NCBI RefSeq assembly: GCF_000330705.1
Contig: NZ_ANAM01000003.1
Location: forward strand, 124,001-188,000
DNA length: 64,000 nucleotides
Source: Salinicoccus carnicancri Crm
Lineage (GTDB): Bacteria > Bacillota > Bacilli > Staphylococcales > Salinicoccaceae
Direction of reading: 5' to 3'
Each line of letters starts with the position of its first letter. Position 1 is the stretch's first letter. Below, piece after piece: positions 1 through 9,287 of the stretch. A model generated the notes under the pieces. It ran no database searches and was not told the origin of the DNA. It worked only from the letters and a program-made list of their open reading frames with translations. The position numbers and the translations under genes were made by a program.

Positions 1-64
1 TGACATCAAGGGCATCATCGGCGAGGAAGACCTGAGGGCCAGACAGACAGTGTGGCGCCTCTAG
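1..64 (+). CDS. C-terminus of an upstream capsule-operon protein (partial)
   Basis: An open frame runs in from the left edge and stops at TAG 62-64. It gives about 20 residues ending in QTVWRL. The next gene follows after 11 bases with its ribosome-binding site touching this stop codon, so this is most likely the previous gene of the same polysaccharide operon. Too little is present to name the family. Confidence 0.55.
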   Translation, partial: DIKGIIGEEDLRARQTVWRL

Positions 65-75
65 GGGGACGGGAT

Positions 76-1272
76 ATGAAGAACAAGATACTGCATGTCG
101 CTTCGACCCTGCTGTTTTCATTCAACCAGTGGATACAGGTCATTCTCATCACAAGACTGATCGGACTGTATGAAATGGGGCTGTTCTCCTATTTCCTGGC
201 GATTGTGGCACCGCTTGTACTGTTCAGCAGGTTCTCGTTTTCCGATCTCGTACCGACACAGCGGAAGTACAGTTACGGATATACGATATTTGCAAGGTTC
301 AGGGGCATTTTGAACTATGTCTTCCTGCTGTCAATGGCGGGATTTGCCCTCGTGATGGATTTCAAGCCGTACGAGATGGCCTGCCTGATGCTGTTCAGCC
401 TGTTCAAATTTTACGAGACGAAAGAGGAGTTCATCTACACGGAGAATATCGCGGAGGCGAACATCCGCTTCCTGGCGCATTCGAAGATCATCAAGAGCGT
501 CGTGACAATCGTCTGCTTCACACTAGCTGTGGTATTCACCCGTTCCCTGATGGCGGCGATCATCAGCCTTCTGGCGGCACAGGTGCTCGTCTATTATTCA
601 TATGACAGGCGGTTCACCTCCTATGACCATCATATGGCGAAGCTGTTCGGAAGGATGCATTTCAAGCACATCTTCTGGCTGGGGATCGGCCTGTCGCTCG
701 TCGGCCTGCTGTCGTCGCTGAATGCGAACGTGCCGCGGTATTTCATCGAACATTACCACAGTGTCGAGGACCTCGGCATATACGCGACGATCATGTATTT
801 TGCAGCGATCGCCTCTAACATCGTCATCACAGTCAACCAGAGCTACATCGCCGAACTGGCTCAGGCTGCGCGGCAGAGTTTCAGGAAATTCTATGGCGAA
901 TTCTTCAGAATGATGGGCATCTACCTGGCGGCGATCGTGCTCGGGAACGCCGTTTTGATACTGTACGGCAATGACATCCTCGTGTTCGTCTACGGGGAGG
1001 CATTTCACGGGCATCAGACGGACATGGTCCTGCTCGGGGTTTTCATCAGCCTGATCGTGTTCGAGAAATCATTCGAAATGGCACTCAATGTTTTCAACCT
1101 GTACAACATACAGGTGACGCTGCAGACGGTGAACCTGATACTCACAGTGGCCCTGTCCGCGCTGCTGATTGTACCTTACGGCATCAGGGGCGGTTTCATC
1201 GTCGCTGTCATCACCGCGGCAGCCATCGTCCTGTCGCAGGTTTCAACGCTTCTGCTCACAAGGAAATACTAA
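76..1272 (+). CDS. Polysaccharide flippase-like membrane protein (Wzx/PST type)
   Basis: The 398-residue protein is built almost entirely of hydrophobic segments (about a dozen by eye) with short basic loops, the usual size and look of Wzx-type flippases that move lipid-linked repeat units across the membrane. ATG 76 is chosen because AGGGGGA at 63-69 sits six bases before it; a GTG at 52 would overlap the previous gene and lacks a site. It is followed by a polymerase-like protein, glycosyltransferase and priming transferase genes, which supports the role. Specificity cannot be read from sequence. Confidence 0.8.
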   Translation: MKNKILHVASTLLFSFNQWIQVILITRLIGLYEMGLFSYFLAIVAPLVLFSRFSFSDLVPTQRKYSYGYTIFARFRGILNYVFLLSMAGFALVMDFKPYEMACLMLFSLFKFYETKEEFIYTENIAEANIRFLAHSKIIKSVVTIVCFTLAVVFTRSLMAAIISLLAAQVLVYYSYDRRFTSYDHHMAKLFGRMHFKHIFWLGIGLSLVGLLSSLNANVPRYFIEHYHSVEDLGIYATIMYFAAIASNIVITVNQSYIAELAQAARQSFRKFYGEFFRMMGIYLAAIVLGNAVLILYGNDILVFVYGEAFHGHQTDMVLLGVFISLIVFEKSFEMALNVFNLYNIQVTLQTVNLILTVALSALLIVPYGIRGGFIVAVITAAAIVLSQVSTLLLTRKY

Positions 1273-1294
1273 GTCCGAATTCTGGAGGTGGCCA

Positions 1295-2566
1295 ATGCTG
1301 CTCATTTGGGGTGTTACTCTAATCTACCTGTTCCTCGGTTTTGTGATGAACCATTACTACATCCCGGACAGTACGTATCTGACAGTGACATTCATATGCA
1401 TCACGTCCATCCTGCTGCTGTTGGTCCTCCTTGTGGACTGCCCGGAATTTTTCCTTGTCATATTCATGAGTTTCACCGTGCGGGTCATCCTGATGCTCGT
1501 TGATCTGTACGGGAGGGATATATTCGAAATCCCGCACAGCGGGGATGATACGGAGAACTTCTACCGGACGGGCATCATGGTATCCGAGAACCTGTCCATG
1601 CTGGGCGAATCGGTCTACGGGGGAGTGTATTCCCATCTGCTCGGCATACTGTTCAACATTTACGGGGATGACAGGCTGTTTGCGCAATACCTCAACATCC
1701 TGATCGCGATGACGGCCATCCTGATCGTCATAAGGATATTCCGGATGCTGGATATTCCGCACCGCGTCCAGCTGATACTCGTGCTCGCAATGGGGTTCTT
1801 CCCGCATTCACTGATCTTCTCAGGGATTCTGCTCCGGGAATCGATCATTTCACTGATGGTGGTCATGTCGCTCTACTGCTTCATCAGATGGTTCAGGGAT
1901 AAAGAGCGGGCCGGTGCAGTCCTGAGTGTCGTACTGGTGCTGCTCGGGGCATCGTTCCATTCGGCGATCATCGGCATGCTGCTCGGCTATCTGTTCGGAT
2001 TCATATTCTACCGGCATGACGAGAGAGCATTCCGGTTCACCCTGGAATCGGTCGTGCCCTTCAGCATTTTCGCACTGATACTGACCTATATCCTGGTGTT
2101 CCCGAGCATCGTGTCCGGGCTGCCGATATTCAACAAGGTGGATCAGGTGCTGAACAACAACGACAACATCTATGAAGCGTTCACATCAGCGCGGGGGGAC
2201 ACGGCCTACCTGAGCGGGCTCGAGGTCGACAACCTCTTCCAGGTGATCCTGTTCGCACCGGTCAAGGTCGTCTATTTCATCGCATCACCGATGCCGTGGA
2301 GCATCAGGAATTTCAATGATCTGATCAGCTTCTTCCTGGACGGGGTGTTCTACCTGTTCTCCCTCACCATATTCATCAGGAACATCGACGTCATCAGGAA
2401 GCGTCCGATACTCGCCATACTGCTGATCAGCATCCTCGCCGGCTGGCTGATATTCGGACTCGGCATATCGAATGCCGGAACGGCGCTCCGGCACCGCTTC
2501 AAATTTTTCTACATGGTCATTGTGGCACTCGGCACCGCCTTCTCCGACAGGGACGGGCGGGTCTGA
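1295..2566 (+). CDS. Wzy/EpsG-like polysaccharide polymerase, membrane protein
   Basis: The 423-residue protein has many transmembrane segments and a central hydrophilic stretch (SGDDTENFYRTG region) of the kind seen between membrane helices in Wzy/EpsG-like polymerases, which join repeat units outside the membrane. ATG 1295 follows GGAGGTG at 1284-1290; the longer open frame from 1169 would overlap the flippase and has a non-membrane, low-quality N-terminus. The position directly after the flippase in an operon with a priming transferase fits a Wzx/Wzy pathway. Family assignment rests on topology and context because polymerases share little sequence. Confidence 0.7.
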   Translation: MLLIWGVTLIYLFLGFVMNHYYIPDSTYLTVTFICITSILLLLVLLVDCPEFFLVIFMSFTVRVILMLVDLYGRDIFEIPHSGDDTENFYRTGIMVSENLSMLGESVYGGVYSHLLGILFNIYGDDRLFAQYLNILIAMTAILIVIRIFRMLDIPHRVQLILVLAMGFFPHSLIFSGILLRESIISLMVVMSLYCFIRWFRDKERAGAVLSVVLVLLGASFHSAIIGMLLGYLFGFIFYRHDERAFRFTLESVVPFSIFALILTYILVFPSIVSGLPIFNKVDQVLNNNDNIYEAFTSARGDTAYLSGLEVDNLFQVILFAPVKVVYFIASPMPWSIRNFNDLISFFLDGVFYLFSLTIFIRNIDVIRKRPILAILLISILAGWLIFGLGISNAGTALRHRFKFFYMVIVALGTAFSDRDGRV

Positions 2567-2627
2567 TGTCCATTGGCAGATGCCTGGGGTGCATGCATTA
2601 AAATAACAGGGTTTGGAGTTGTCGCCT

Positions 2628-3809
2628 ATGCAAAGGAAAATGATCCAGGGGGTCACTTCTTCACTGAGTGTCCTTTTCATCAGAGAGCAGGTGCAGTTCA
2701 TAGAAAAGAATGGCTATGATATCACAGTGGTCTGCAACAAGGATTTTGAAACTTCATATGATGGCATGACGGTCGAGCACATACCCTTCGAGCGCGAAAT
2801 CAGTCCGCTCCGGGACTTGAAGGTGCTGTACATTCTGTACAGGTACCTGAAGCGGGAGGATCCGGACATCATCAACTTCAGCACACCGAAAGCCGGACTG
2901 CTCGGCATGATTGCCGGCCGGCTCGCAGGTGTCACGACACGGATCTACATCCAGCGGGGGCTGCGTCTTGAGACGGCACGGGGGCTTAGGAGGATCATTC
3001 TCCATGCGGCTGAGAAGACGGCGTGCACGCTCAGCACCCATGTGATTGTCGTGTCCGACAGCCTGGAAAGTGAGATGATCGCGCGGAAGCTGCTTGCACG
3101 CGACAAGGTCGTCAGGATCGGCAAAGGGAGCAGCAACGGGATCGATACAAAGAAATACGATCCGGCTGCTGTCGATAAAGGCCGGCTGGAGGAACTGCGC
3201 GGAGAGACAGGGCTTAAACGCCGGGATTTCGTCATCGGTTACGTCGGCAGGCTGACACGGGATAAGGGCATCAATGAACTGGTCGGGGCATTCATCGCCC
3301 TCGATGATTCATACGCGAACCTGAAGCTTCTGCTGGTCGGTGAGTTCGAAGAGAGCGACCCTGTCGAGGCGGAGACTATCCGGCATATCCGGACGCATGA
3401 TGGCATCATCCACCGCCCCTATACGAAAGAGGTGGAATGCTACTACAGCCTGATGGACCTGTTCGCACTGCCGACATACCGGGAGGGGTTCAGCAACGTC
3501 AGCATGGAGGCACAGGCCATGGGCGTACCGGTCGTCGTCTTCGACTCGACAGGTGCCCGCGACACGATCGAAGACGGGCGGACCGGCATCGTCACCGCCA
3601 GCAACGATGCGACAGGGCTCGCAGACGCCCTGGACACGCTGATCCTGGATGATGTGCGCCGGGAGCGGATGGCAGGGAACACCCGGCAATTCATCGTCGA
3701 CAACTTTGACAGAAGATTGATGCAGGCAAAGCTTTTGGACTTCTATAACACGCTTTCGGAACAGGATGATCACAATGCTGAAAAAAATGATGAGTACATC
3801 GGCACATAA
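2628..3809 (+). CDS. Family 4 glycosyltransferase
   Basis: The 393-residue cytosolic enzyme has a GT-B fold pattern: an N-terminal acceptor half with SLSVLFIREQ near the start, a linker, then a C-terminal donor half with VIGYVGRLTRDKGI and the nucleotide-sugar motif PTYREGFSNVSMEAQAMG (E-x7-E), typical of GT4 enzymes such as PglA-like transferases. It would add a sugar to the lipid-linked repeat unit. ATG 2628 has GGAG nine bases upstream. Its 3' end overlaps the next gene by 35 bases, so the two are probably translationally coupled. The donor sugar is unknown. Confidence 0.85.
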   Translation: MQRKMIQGVTSSLSVLFIREQVQFIEKNGYDITVVCNKDFETSYDGMTVEHIPFEREISPLRDLKVLYILYRYLKREDPDIINFSTPKAGLLGMIAGRLAGVTTRIYIQRGLRLETARGLRRIILHAAEKTACTLSTHVIVVSDSLESEMIARKLLARDKVVRIGKGSSNGIDTKKYDPAAVDKGRLEELRGETGLKRRDFVIGYVGRLTRDKGINELVGAFIALDDSYANLKLLLVGEFEESDPVEAETIRHIRTHDGIIHRPYTKEVECYYSLMDLFALPTYREGFSNVSMEAQAMGVPVVVFDSTGARDTIEDGRTGIVTASNDATGLADALDTLILDDVRRERMAGNTRQFIVDNFDRRLMQAKLLDFYNTLSEQDDHNAEKNDEYIGT

Positions 3810-5157
3810 TCTCTACTACAGGTCGCCGGTGTTCATGCAGCACGCGTTCACCAGTGCCTACGGTTTTAAAAAGCGGCGGGAGAGGTACAACGATCATTAC
3901 CACGAAGCCTTCCGGAGATATGTCAGGGGGGACGCCGGCGGGAGGGGGCAGCTGATCCGTCTGATGCGCCACCTCAAGGAGAATATCGGTGCATACAGGG
4001 ATATAGACGTGGATGAGGATGCCATAATGGAAAGTTTCCGGGCCCTGCCGATGACGGTGAAGGAAGACCTCCGTAACGCGCTCGACGACCGGTCGCATAA
4101 GGAAGGGAAGCTCCATGTTTCAAGGACAGGCGGGACGACGGGATACAACCTGGCGGTGTTCGAGTCCGAGGCGGACTGGGCGGTCCGCATGGCCTACCTG
4201 GATTATATAAAATACAGGCAGGGCATCGAACCGTTCTCTAAGCGCGCATCTTTCACCGGGCGGGAAATTACACCGGCAGACCACAGGAATATACTGTGGC
4301 GGTACAACCTGGCCATGAACCAGGCGCTTTACGCCGCAAATCAAATGACACCGGGGAATGTGAAGCATGTATATGGGAACATGAGGTCGTTCAGGCCGGC
4401 TTCGATCGACGGGCTGCCTTCCTCCATCCATATGGTGGCAAAACATATGCTGTCGAACGGGCTCCGGGCGGACTGGGATGTGAAGGCGGTTTTTCCGACG
4501 GCAGAAATACTGCTGCCGCATGCAAAGAAGGATATCGAAGACGCCTTCGATACCGTCGTCATCGACCAGTATGCAAGTTCCGAAGGGGCGCCGTTTCTGT
4601 ATGGAAGCACCGATGACGGGTATACGATCGGTCATGCGACGGGGCTGTTCGAGTTCGAGCGGCGGGGGGAGAACCGGTATGAAATGATCGTTACGAGCTT
4701 CCTGAATTATGCCACGCCGCTTGTCCGCTACAGGATCGGTGACGAAGTCGAGATCCATTCGGACCGGGAGTATTTGAACTCATATGAAGATGATATCGAC
4801 ATCCGGCGGATTTACGGCCGCCGCATGGATTATCTCATCGGGCAGGACGGCAGGAAGGTCATGAACATCATACTGGCCTGGATTGTCGATGGCTTCGAAG
4901 AGAAGGTCGTCCAGTGCCAGATCATCCAGAAAGAGAAAGAGGAGTTTCTGGTGAATATGGTGGTCGAGGATGACTATGATGATTACGCGGATGAATTGGT
5001 GATCCGCGGGCGGCTGGAACGTCAGCTGGGTCCGGATAACCGCTATGTGTTCAATTATGTGGATTTCATCCCCAAGGAGAAGAACGGCAAGGTACGCTTC
5101 ATCATCAATGAGCTTGAGCAGAAGGCAGGGGCCGGCAGCACGGTGCAGTTTGGATGA
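3775..5157 (+). CDS. CapK-like adenylate-forming enzyme, copy 1
   Basis: The 460-residue protein belongs to the PaaK/CapK branch of the ANL superfamily. Visible motifs are the phosphate loop SRTGGTTGYN, the adenine-binding region DQYASSEGAP and a C-terminal KEKNGKVRF lysine loop. Such enzymes activate a carboxylate as acyl-adenylate. In capsule loci the CapK acceptor is generally not established. The start is placed at ATG 3775 (AGGA eight bases before) because the following residues MLKKMMSTSAHNLYY align with the start of the next gene's product. It overlaps the GT4 gene by 35 bases. Confidence 0.8.
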   Translation: MLKKMMSTSAHNLYYRSPVFMQHAFTSAYGFKKRRERYNDHYHEAFRRYVRGDAGGRGQLIRLMRHLKENIGAYRDIDVDEDAIMESFRALPMTVKEDLRNALDDRSHKEGKLHVSRTGGTTGYNLAVFESEADWAVRMAYLDYIKYRQGIEPFSKRASFTGREITPADHRNILWRYNLAMNQALYAANQMTPGNVKHVYGNMRSFRPASIDGLPSSIHMVAKHMLSNGLRADWDVKAVFPTAEILLPHAKKDIEDAFDTVVIDQYASSEGAPFLYGSTDDGYTIGHATGLFEFERRGENRYEMIVTSFLNYATPLVRYRIGDEVEIHSDREYLNSYEDDIDIRRIYGRRMDYLIGQDGRKVMNIILAWIVDGFEEKVVQCQIIQKEKEEFLVNMVVEDDYDDYADELVIRGRLERQLGPDNRYVFNYVDFIPKEKNGKVRFIINELEQKAGAGSTVQFG

Positions 5158-5269
5158 TACTCAAATAGTTTGTGCAGGTTTTGAATGCTGTCATCTGTGC
5201 TCAGGGCAATTACGGCTGATGGCCGGCTGGGTCCGACTTTACATCAGTCCAGGAGATAAGGTGATCTGA

Positions 5270-6622
5270 ATGCTGAAAGAACTGATAGGTGCCTCGACAC
5301 ACAATATCTACTATAAGTCACCGATATTTTTGCAGCACGCGTTTACGAGTGTTTACGGCTATAAACTGAAGCGGGAGCGGTACAACCATCTCTACCGGGA
5401 AGCCCTTGCACGCTACGTGGGCGGGGAATTCGACAAAAGGGAGAAACTGATCGATTTCATGCATCATCTGAAAAGGAACATCGGGGCATATGCCGGTATC
5501 GGGATTGATGAGACGGACATTCTCGGAAGTTTCCTGAAGCTGCCGATGACGACGAAAAATGACCTCAGGTATGAACTTGAAGCGCGCTCGTGCAGGCAAG
5601 GGCAGATCCGGTTTTCAGGGACGAGCGGCACGACGGGCGAGAGCCTTGCTGTATACGATTCGGAATATGACCGGGCAGCCAGGATGGCCTATCTCGATTA
5701 TATAAAATTCCAAAACGGTGTACGGCCGTTTGCCAAACGTGCCTCTTTCACCGGCCAGGATCTGACGCCGCCCGATCATAAGAATATACTCTGGCGCTAC
5801 AATCTGCCGATGAACCAGATGCTCTATGCCGCAAACCATATGACACAGGACAATATCGGCTATGTGTACGGTAATATGGCACGCTTCAAACCTGAGGCAC
5901 TGGACGGCTTCCCGTCCGCCATCCACATGGTGGCGAAATATGTGCTGAACCAGCGCCTCAGGGTGAACTGGGAAGTGAAGGCGGTATTCCCGACTTCGGA
6001 GATCCTGCTGCCGCATGTAAAGGCGGATATAGAGAAAGCCTTCGGAGCAAGGGTCATCGACCAGTATGCCAGTGGTGAAGGTGCGCCTTTCATATATTCG
6101 GGGAGGGATGGTGTCTACAGACTGGGCCATGAAACCGGGCTCTTCGAGTTCAGGAGGATCGACCACCACCTGTATGAGATGATCGTGACCAGCTTCATCA
6201 ACTATGCCACGCCGCTGGTGCGGTACCGGATCAACGATCAGGTTGAAATCGATTCCGATCAGGAGTATATGAATTCCTACGCGGATGATATAAAGATAAG
6301 CAGGATATTCGGCAGAAGGTCGGATTACCTGATCGGCAGCAGCGGCAACAGGGTGACGAGCGTCGGCATCGCCCGGGCGGTGGAGGGCATTGAGGATACG
6401 GTGGCTGCATTCCAGTTCATACAGAAAGACCTGGGGCAGTTCATCGTCAACCTGGTGGTGGAACCGGGCTATGGCGTGAGGGAAGAGCGGATCTTCAAGG
6501 AGCGGGTCGTGCGCCGGCTGGGTGCCGGCTGCCGGTACCAGTACAACTATATGGACCGGATACCGAAAGACAAGAACGGCAAGGCCCGCTTCATCATCAA
6601 TGAAATGAGTGGTGTGAAGTGA
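5270..6622 (+). CDS. CapK-like adenylate-forming enzyme, copy 2
   Basis: The 450-residue paralogue of the preceding protein aligns along its whole length (MLKELIGASTHNIYY at the start, KDKNGKARFIINE at the end). The phosphate loop here is the more classical SGTSGTTGES, while copy 1 has SRTGGTTG. The glycine/serine active region reads DQYASGEGAP. AAGGTGAT lies six bases before ATG 5270. It is separated from copy 1 by 112 bases of non-coding DNA and overlaps no upstream gene. Two intact divergent copies suggest two different acyl substrates rather than a recent duplication. Confidence 0.8.
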   Translation: MLKELIGASTHNIYYKSPIFLQHAFTSVYGYKLKRERYNHLYREALARYVGGEFDKREKLIDFMHHLKRNIGAYAGIGIDETDILGSFLKLPMTTKNDLRYELEARSCRQGQIRFSGTSGTTGESLAVYDSEYDRAARMAYLDYIKFQNGVRPFAKRASFTGQDLTPPDHKNILWRYNLPMNQMLYAANHMTQDNIGYVYGNMARFKPEALDGFPSAIHMVAKYVLNQRLRVNWEVKAVFPTSEILLPHVKADIEKAFGARVIDQYASGEGAPFIYSGRDGVYRLGHETGLFEFRRIDHHLYEMIVTSFINYATPLVRYRINDQVEIDSDQEYMNSYADDIKISRIFGRRSDYLIGSSGNRVTSVGIARAVEGIEDTVAAFQFIQKDLGQFIVNLVVEPGYGVREERIFKERVVRRLGAGCRYQYNYMDRIPKDKNGKARFIINEMSGVK

Positions 6623-6645
6623 GTGGATTACATGGAGGTGTCCAG

Positions 6646-7245
6646 ATGAAAAGGGTATTCGATGTTTCGGCCGCCCTGGCCATGCTCGTCCTCCTGTCCC
6701 CCCTGATGGCGGCTGTCGCTGTCATGATAAAGATGAAGATGGGCAGTCCGGTGGTGTTCAGGCAGAGGCGTCCGGGGTACAAGGGGGTGCCGTTTAACCT
6801 CCATAAATTCAGGACGATGACAGACGGCCGGGATGAGGATGGTGAACTGCTGCCCGATGCCGACCGGCTCACGGACCTTGGCATCATGCTCCGCAAATAC
6901 AGCCTGGATGAACTCCCGCAGCTGATCAATGTCCTGAGGGGCGAGCTCAGCCTTGTCGGCCCCAGGCCTCTATTGACCCAGTACATGACACTTTACAGCA
7001 GGCGCCAGATGAAGCGCCATGACGTGCGTCCGGGCATCACGGGATGGGCGCAGGTCAACGGACGCAACAGTCTGCCGTGGGAAGAGAAATTCGAGATGGA
7101 TGTTTGGTACGTGGAAAACCGGTCATGGTGGCTCGATATGAAGATACTTGCCATGACAGCGGGGAAAGTGCTGAAAAGCGAGGGCATCAGCCAGGAAGGA
7201 GAGAGTACGGCCCGGGCATTCACCGGGAACAGTGGGAACGATTGA
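6646..7245 (+). CDS. Priming undecaprenyl-phosphate sugar phosphotransferase (PglC/CapM-type)
   Basis: The 199-residue protein is a bacterial sugar transferase of the short monotopic type: one N-terminal hydrophobic re-entrant helix, then FRQRRPGYKG, LHKFRTM, the acidic dyad in YSLDELPQLINVL, GELSLVGPRP and RPGITGWAQVNGRN. It transfers a sugar-1-phosphate from a UDP-sugar to undecaprenyl phosphate at the inner face of the membrane and so starts repeat-unit assembly. ATG 6646 follows GGAGGTG at 6634-6640. An upstream in-frame start at 6619 would overlap the previous gene and lacks such a site. The sugar is not deducible. Confidence 0.9.
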   Translation: MKRVFDVSAALAMLVLLSPLMAAVAVMIKMKMGSPVVFRQRRPGYKGVPFNLHKFRTMTDGRDEDGELLPDADRLTDLGIMLRKYSLDELPQLINVLRGELSLVGPRPLLTQYMTLYSRRQMKRHDVRPGITGWAQVNGRNSLPWEEKFEMDVWYVENRSWWLDMKILAMTAGKVLKSEGISQEGESTARAFTGNSGND

Positions 7246-7561
7246 AGTGGACTCCGCCGCCGGCTTTGTCGGGAAGCAGGCGGCGCATATGGAAAATCCA
7301 ATTAAGGGAAGGGGTGGCTGGATGTGTCTCAGCGGAGGATCCAAAGGATATCACCTCACAGTAAAGAGAGAATGCATGCAGATCTTTTTGGAATGACGTC
7401 CTGTTTTGATAGAGAGAATGATTCCCGTTATGATGCGGCTTGTGAAGCACATAAACCAGTCAGAAATATGTTCATAGAGCAGATCCAGAGGATTCCTTCC
7501 CGAAGTGCACGGGTGCCTGAGGGGAAATTGAGAGTCTTTGGAATCCAACGGAGGACTTGCT
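7246..7561. other. 316-base gap inside the capsule operon
   Basis: No convincing gene is seen. A GC-rich hairpin (CGCCGCC 7255-7261 with GGCGGCG 7279-7285) lacks a T-run. An open frame at 7324-7641 runs antisense in style (many Arg/His, no family look) into the next gene and was rejected. The gap ends with GGAGG at 7550-7554 for the FemAB-like gene. It may hold an internal promoter or be scar tissue from a lost gene. Confidence 0.5.
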
Positions 7562-8572
7562 ATGAACAAAGATATCTATTTTACCAGGGAATATGCAGAG
7601 GCGAACGAACTGATCGAAGGCGGGAAATCGATATTCTATGAATTGCGGAGCAGACATGGCCACATCACTCTCACGGCGATAAAAAGAGAGATAGGGACAC
7701 TGGTGGACGGCGAGCGCTACTATGATCTGACCACGCCGTATGGCTACGGCGGTCCAATCGTCCACGAGTGCACGAATCCGCGTCAGCTGATGGCGGAATT
7801 CCGGGAATGCTTCACGAGGTTTGCGCGGGACAGCAATATCGTGTCGGAATTTGTGAGGTTCAATCCGCTATTCCAGAACCAGGAGCCGTTCAGGGGGCTG
7901 TATGATATCAGTCATATCAGGAACACGGTGGGGACGGACCTCGGATGTTCGGAAGATATCTTCCAGACGGAATTCTGCAGTACCGCAAGGCGGAAGGTCA
8001 GGAAACTGCTCAGGAATGAAAAGGTTTCATGTGAGCTGAAGCGGGGGTTTGACGACATAGAGGAATTTATCGACATATACAATGAAACGATGTCACGGCT
8101 CCATGCATCGGGGTTCTATTATTTCGACAGGGAGTACTTTTACGAATTGAAGCGGCAGTTCGGGCATCAGCTGTTCACGACAAGCGTCTATTACGAAGAT
8201 GAAATCATCGCCATGGGACTCTACTTCATCTCGGGCGACATCATCCACGATCATCTGAACGGCACCAGGAGCAGCTACCTGAACCTGTCTCCGGCCTACC
8301 TGCTGAAATATACAGCGATGGACTGGGCGAAGGACAATGGATTCTCCATCATCCATTACGGCGGCGGGGTGTCCAATTCAGAAGACGACTCGGTGCTCAA
8401 ATTCAAGAGGCGGTTTTCCAATGCAACGGAATTCAAGTTCCACATCGGCAGGAAGATATGGAACCGCGAAGTGTACGACAGACTGTGCCGGATGAATGGT
8501 GTGGACCGGGAGACGGAATTCTTCCCGGCATACCGGGCGGACGGCGGACAAAAGAAAAAAGTGGCGGTATAA
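7562..8572 (+). CDS. FemAB/BioF2-like GNAT acyltransferase
   Basis: The 336-residue protein resembles the FemABX / GNAT-6 fold. It has a central region ARRKVRKLLRNEKVSCEL followed by a conserved C-terminal block with HYGGGVSNSEDDSVLKFKRRF, matching the LGGG...FKxxF pattern of the family. FemX proteins move amino acids from aminoacyl-tRNA to peptidoglycan precursors, whereas relatives in polysaccharide loci are thought to acylate amino sugars. ATG 7562 has GGAGG seven bases upstream. It is the last gene of the capsule run and is followed by a hairpin terminator. The donor and acceptor are unknown. Confidence 0.7.
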   Translation: MNKDIYFTREYAEANELIEGGKSIFYELRSRHGHITLTAIKREIGTLVDGERYYDLTTPYGYGGPIVHECTNPRQLMAEFRECFTRFARDSNIVSEFVRFNPLFQNQEPFRGLYDISHIRNTVGTDLGCSEDIFQTEFCSTARRKVRKLLRNEKVSCELKRGFDDIEEFIDIYNETMSRLHASGFYYFDREYFYELKRQFGHQLFTTSVYYEDEIIAMGLYFISGDIIHDHLNGTRSSYLNLSPAYLLKYTAMDWAKDNGFSIIHYGGGVSNSEDDSVLKFKRRFSNATEFKFHIGRKIWNREVYDRLCRMNGVDRETEFFPAYRADGGQKKKVAV

Positions 8573-8577
8573 TGTTT

Positions 8578-8612
8578 ATTCCGGAGGTTCCTGTGATGCT
8601 TGCCTCCGGAAT
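8578..8612 (+). terminator. Hairpin after the FemAB-like gene
   Basis: ATTCCGGAGG (8578-8587) pairs perfectly with CCTCCGGAAT (8603-8612), followed by GAATTTTAT. It starts six bases after the stop codon of the last capsule gene and probably ends that operon. Confidence 0.65.
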
Positions 8613-8657
8613 GAATTTTATGGTGATACATATAAAAGTGAAGGAGTGTCCGGGCCC

Positions 8658-9224
8658 ATGAAAACGAGAATCCTCATTATCGCAATATGCCTCCTGCTGC
8701 TGATGCTGGTCATTCTGCTGATCGACAGCTTCAACCACAACTACTCGGATAACCCCGTACAAAGCGACGTCATCGTCATGCTCGGCGGCGATGGCGGGCG
8801 CATGGAGAAGACCGCCGACCTGTATAAAGCGGGGTACGCCGACCACGTGCTGATCACACCCGTGGTGGAGACCGAAACACTGTCCCAGAGCACAGCACTC
8901 GCCGTAGAATACGGCATCCCCGAAAGCGCCCTGATCAAGGACTACGAAGCAGACAGCACATACACCAATGCCACAATCACCATGGACATCATGGAAGCGC
9001 AGGGCTTCCATTCAGCGCTTGTCGTCACCAGTGACTACCATGTGAAGCGGTCGAAATACATCTTTGAGAAATTGAATGACGACCGGTTCGAGTTCAGGTA
9101 CATCGCCGCATTGTCCACAGACGGTGAACGCTGGTACGAAGGCCCCGGGGCAGCCTACATATGGCGGAGCGAGCTCATCAAGCTGTGGGGCTACAGATTC
9201 GGGCTGTACCGGTGGGTCGGGTAG
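8658..9224 (+). CDS. YdcF/SanA-like DUF218 family protein, copy 1
   Basis: The 188-residue protein has one N-terminal transmembrane helix and an extracytoplasmic DUF218 domain. Family motifs are visible: SDVIVMLGGDGGR, ADLYKAGYADHVLIT, TYTNA and VTSDYHVKRS. The family includes ElyC, SanA and YdcF, implicated in envelope glycan or peptidoglycan biology, but the reaction is not settled. ATG 8658 has GGAG eleven bases upstream; the longer frame from 8496 overlaps the previous gene. A paralogue at 46359 shares the same motifs and the same C-terminus style (WGYR.GLYKW). Confidence 0.8.
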   Translation: MKTRILIIAICLLLLMLVILLIDSFNHNYSDNPVQSDVIVMLGGDGGRMEKTADLYKAGYADHVLITPVVETETLSQSTALAVEYGIPESALIKDYEADSTYTNATITMDIMEAQGFHSALVVTSDYHVKRSKYIFEKLNDDRFEFRYIAALSTDGERWYEGPGAAYIWRSELIKLWGYRFGLYRWVG

Positions 9225-9229
9225 GAAAA

Positions 9230-9260
9230 ATGTCCCCGGTACAAATGGACCGAGGGACAT
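9230..9260. terminator. Weak hairpin between ydcF-like gene and YfcC gene
   Basis: ATGTCCC (9230-9236) pairs with GGGACAT (9254-9260), with an inner GGT/ACC step. There is no T-run on the plus strand. It lies between two convergent genes and marks the left edge of the AT-rich block. Confidence 0.35.
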
Positions 9261-9287
9261 AGTAATGAAGATACTGATGATATTTGT

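Noticed and set aside
598-1014. Long minus-strand frame opposite the flippase, and many similar antisense frames over other genes
   Set aside because: They mirror GC-rich coding sequence, are rich in His/Arg/Pro, have no ribosome-binding sites and overlap genes with clear families.
7324-7641. 106-codon plus-strand frame before the FemAB-like gene
   Set aside because: It has no ribosome-binding site fitting its GTG, an atypical Arg-rich composition, and overlaps the true start of the next gene by 80 bases.
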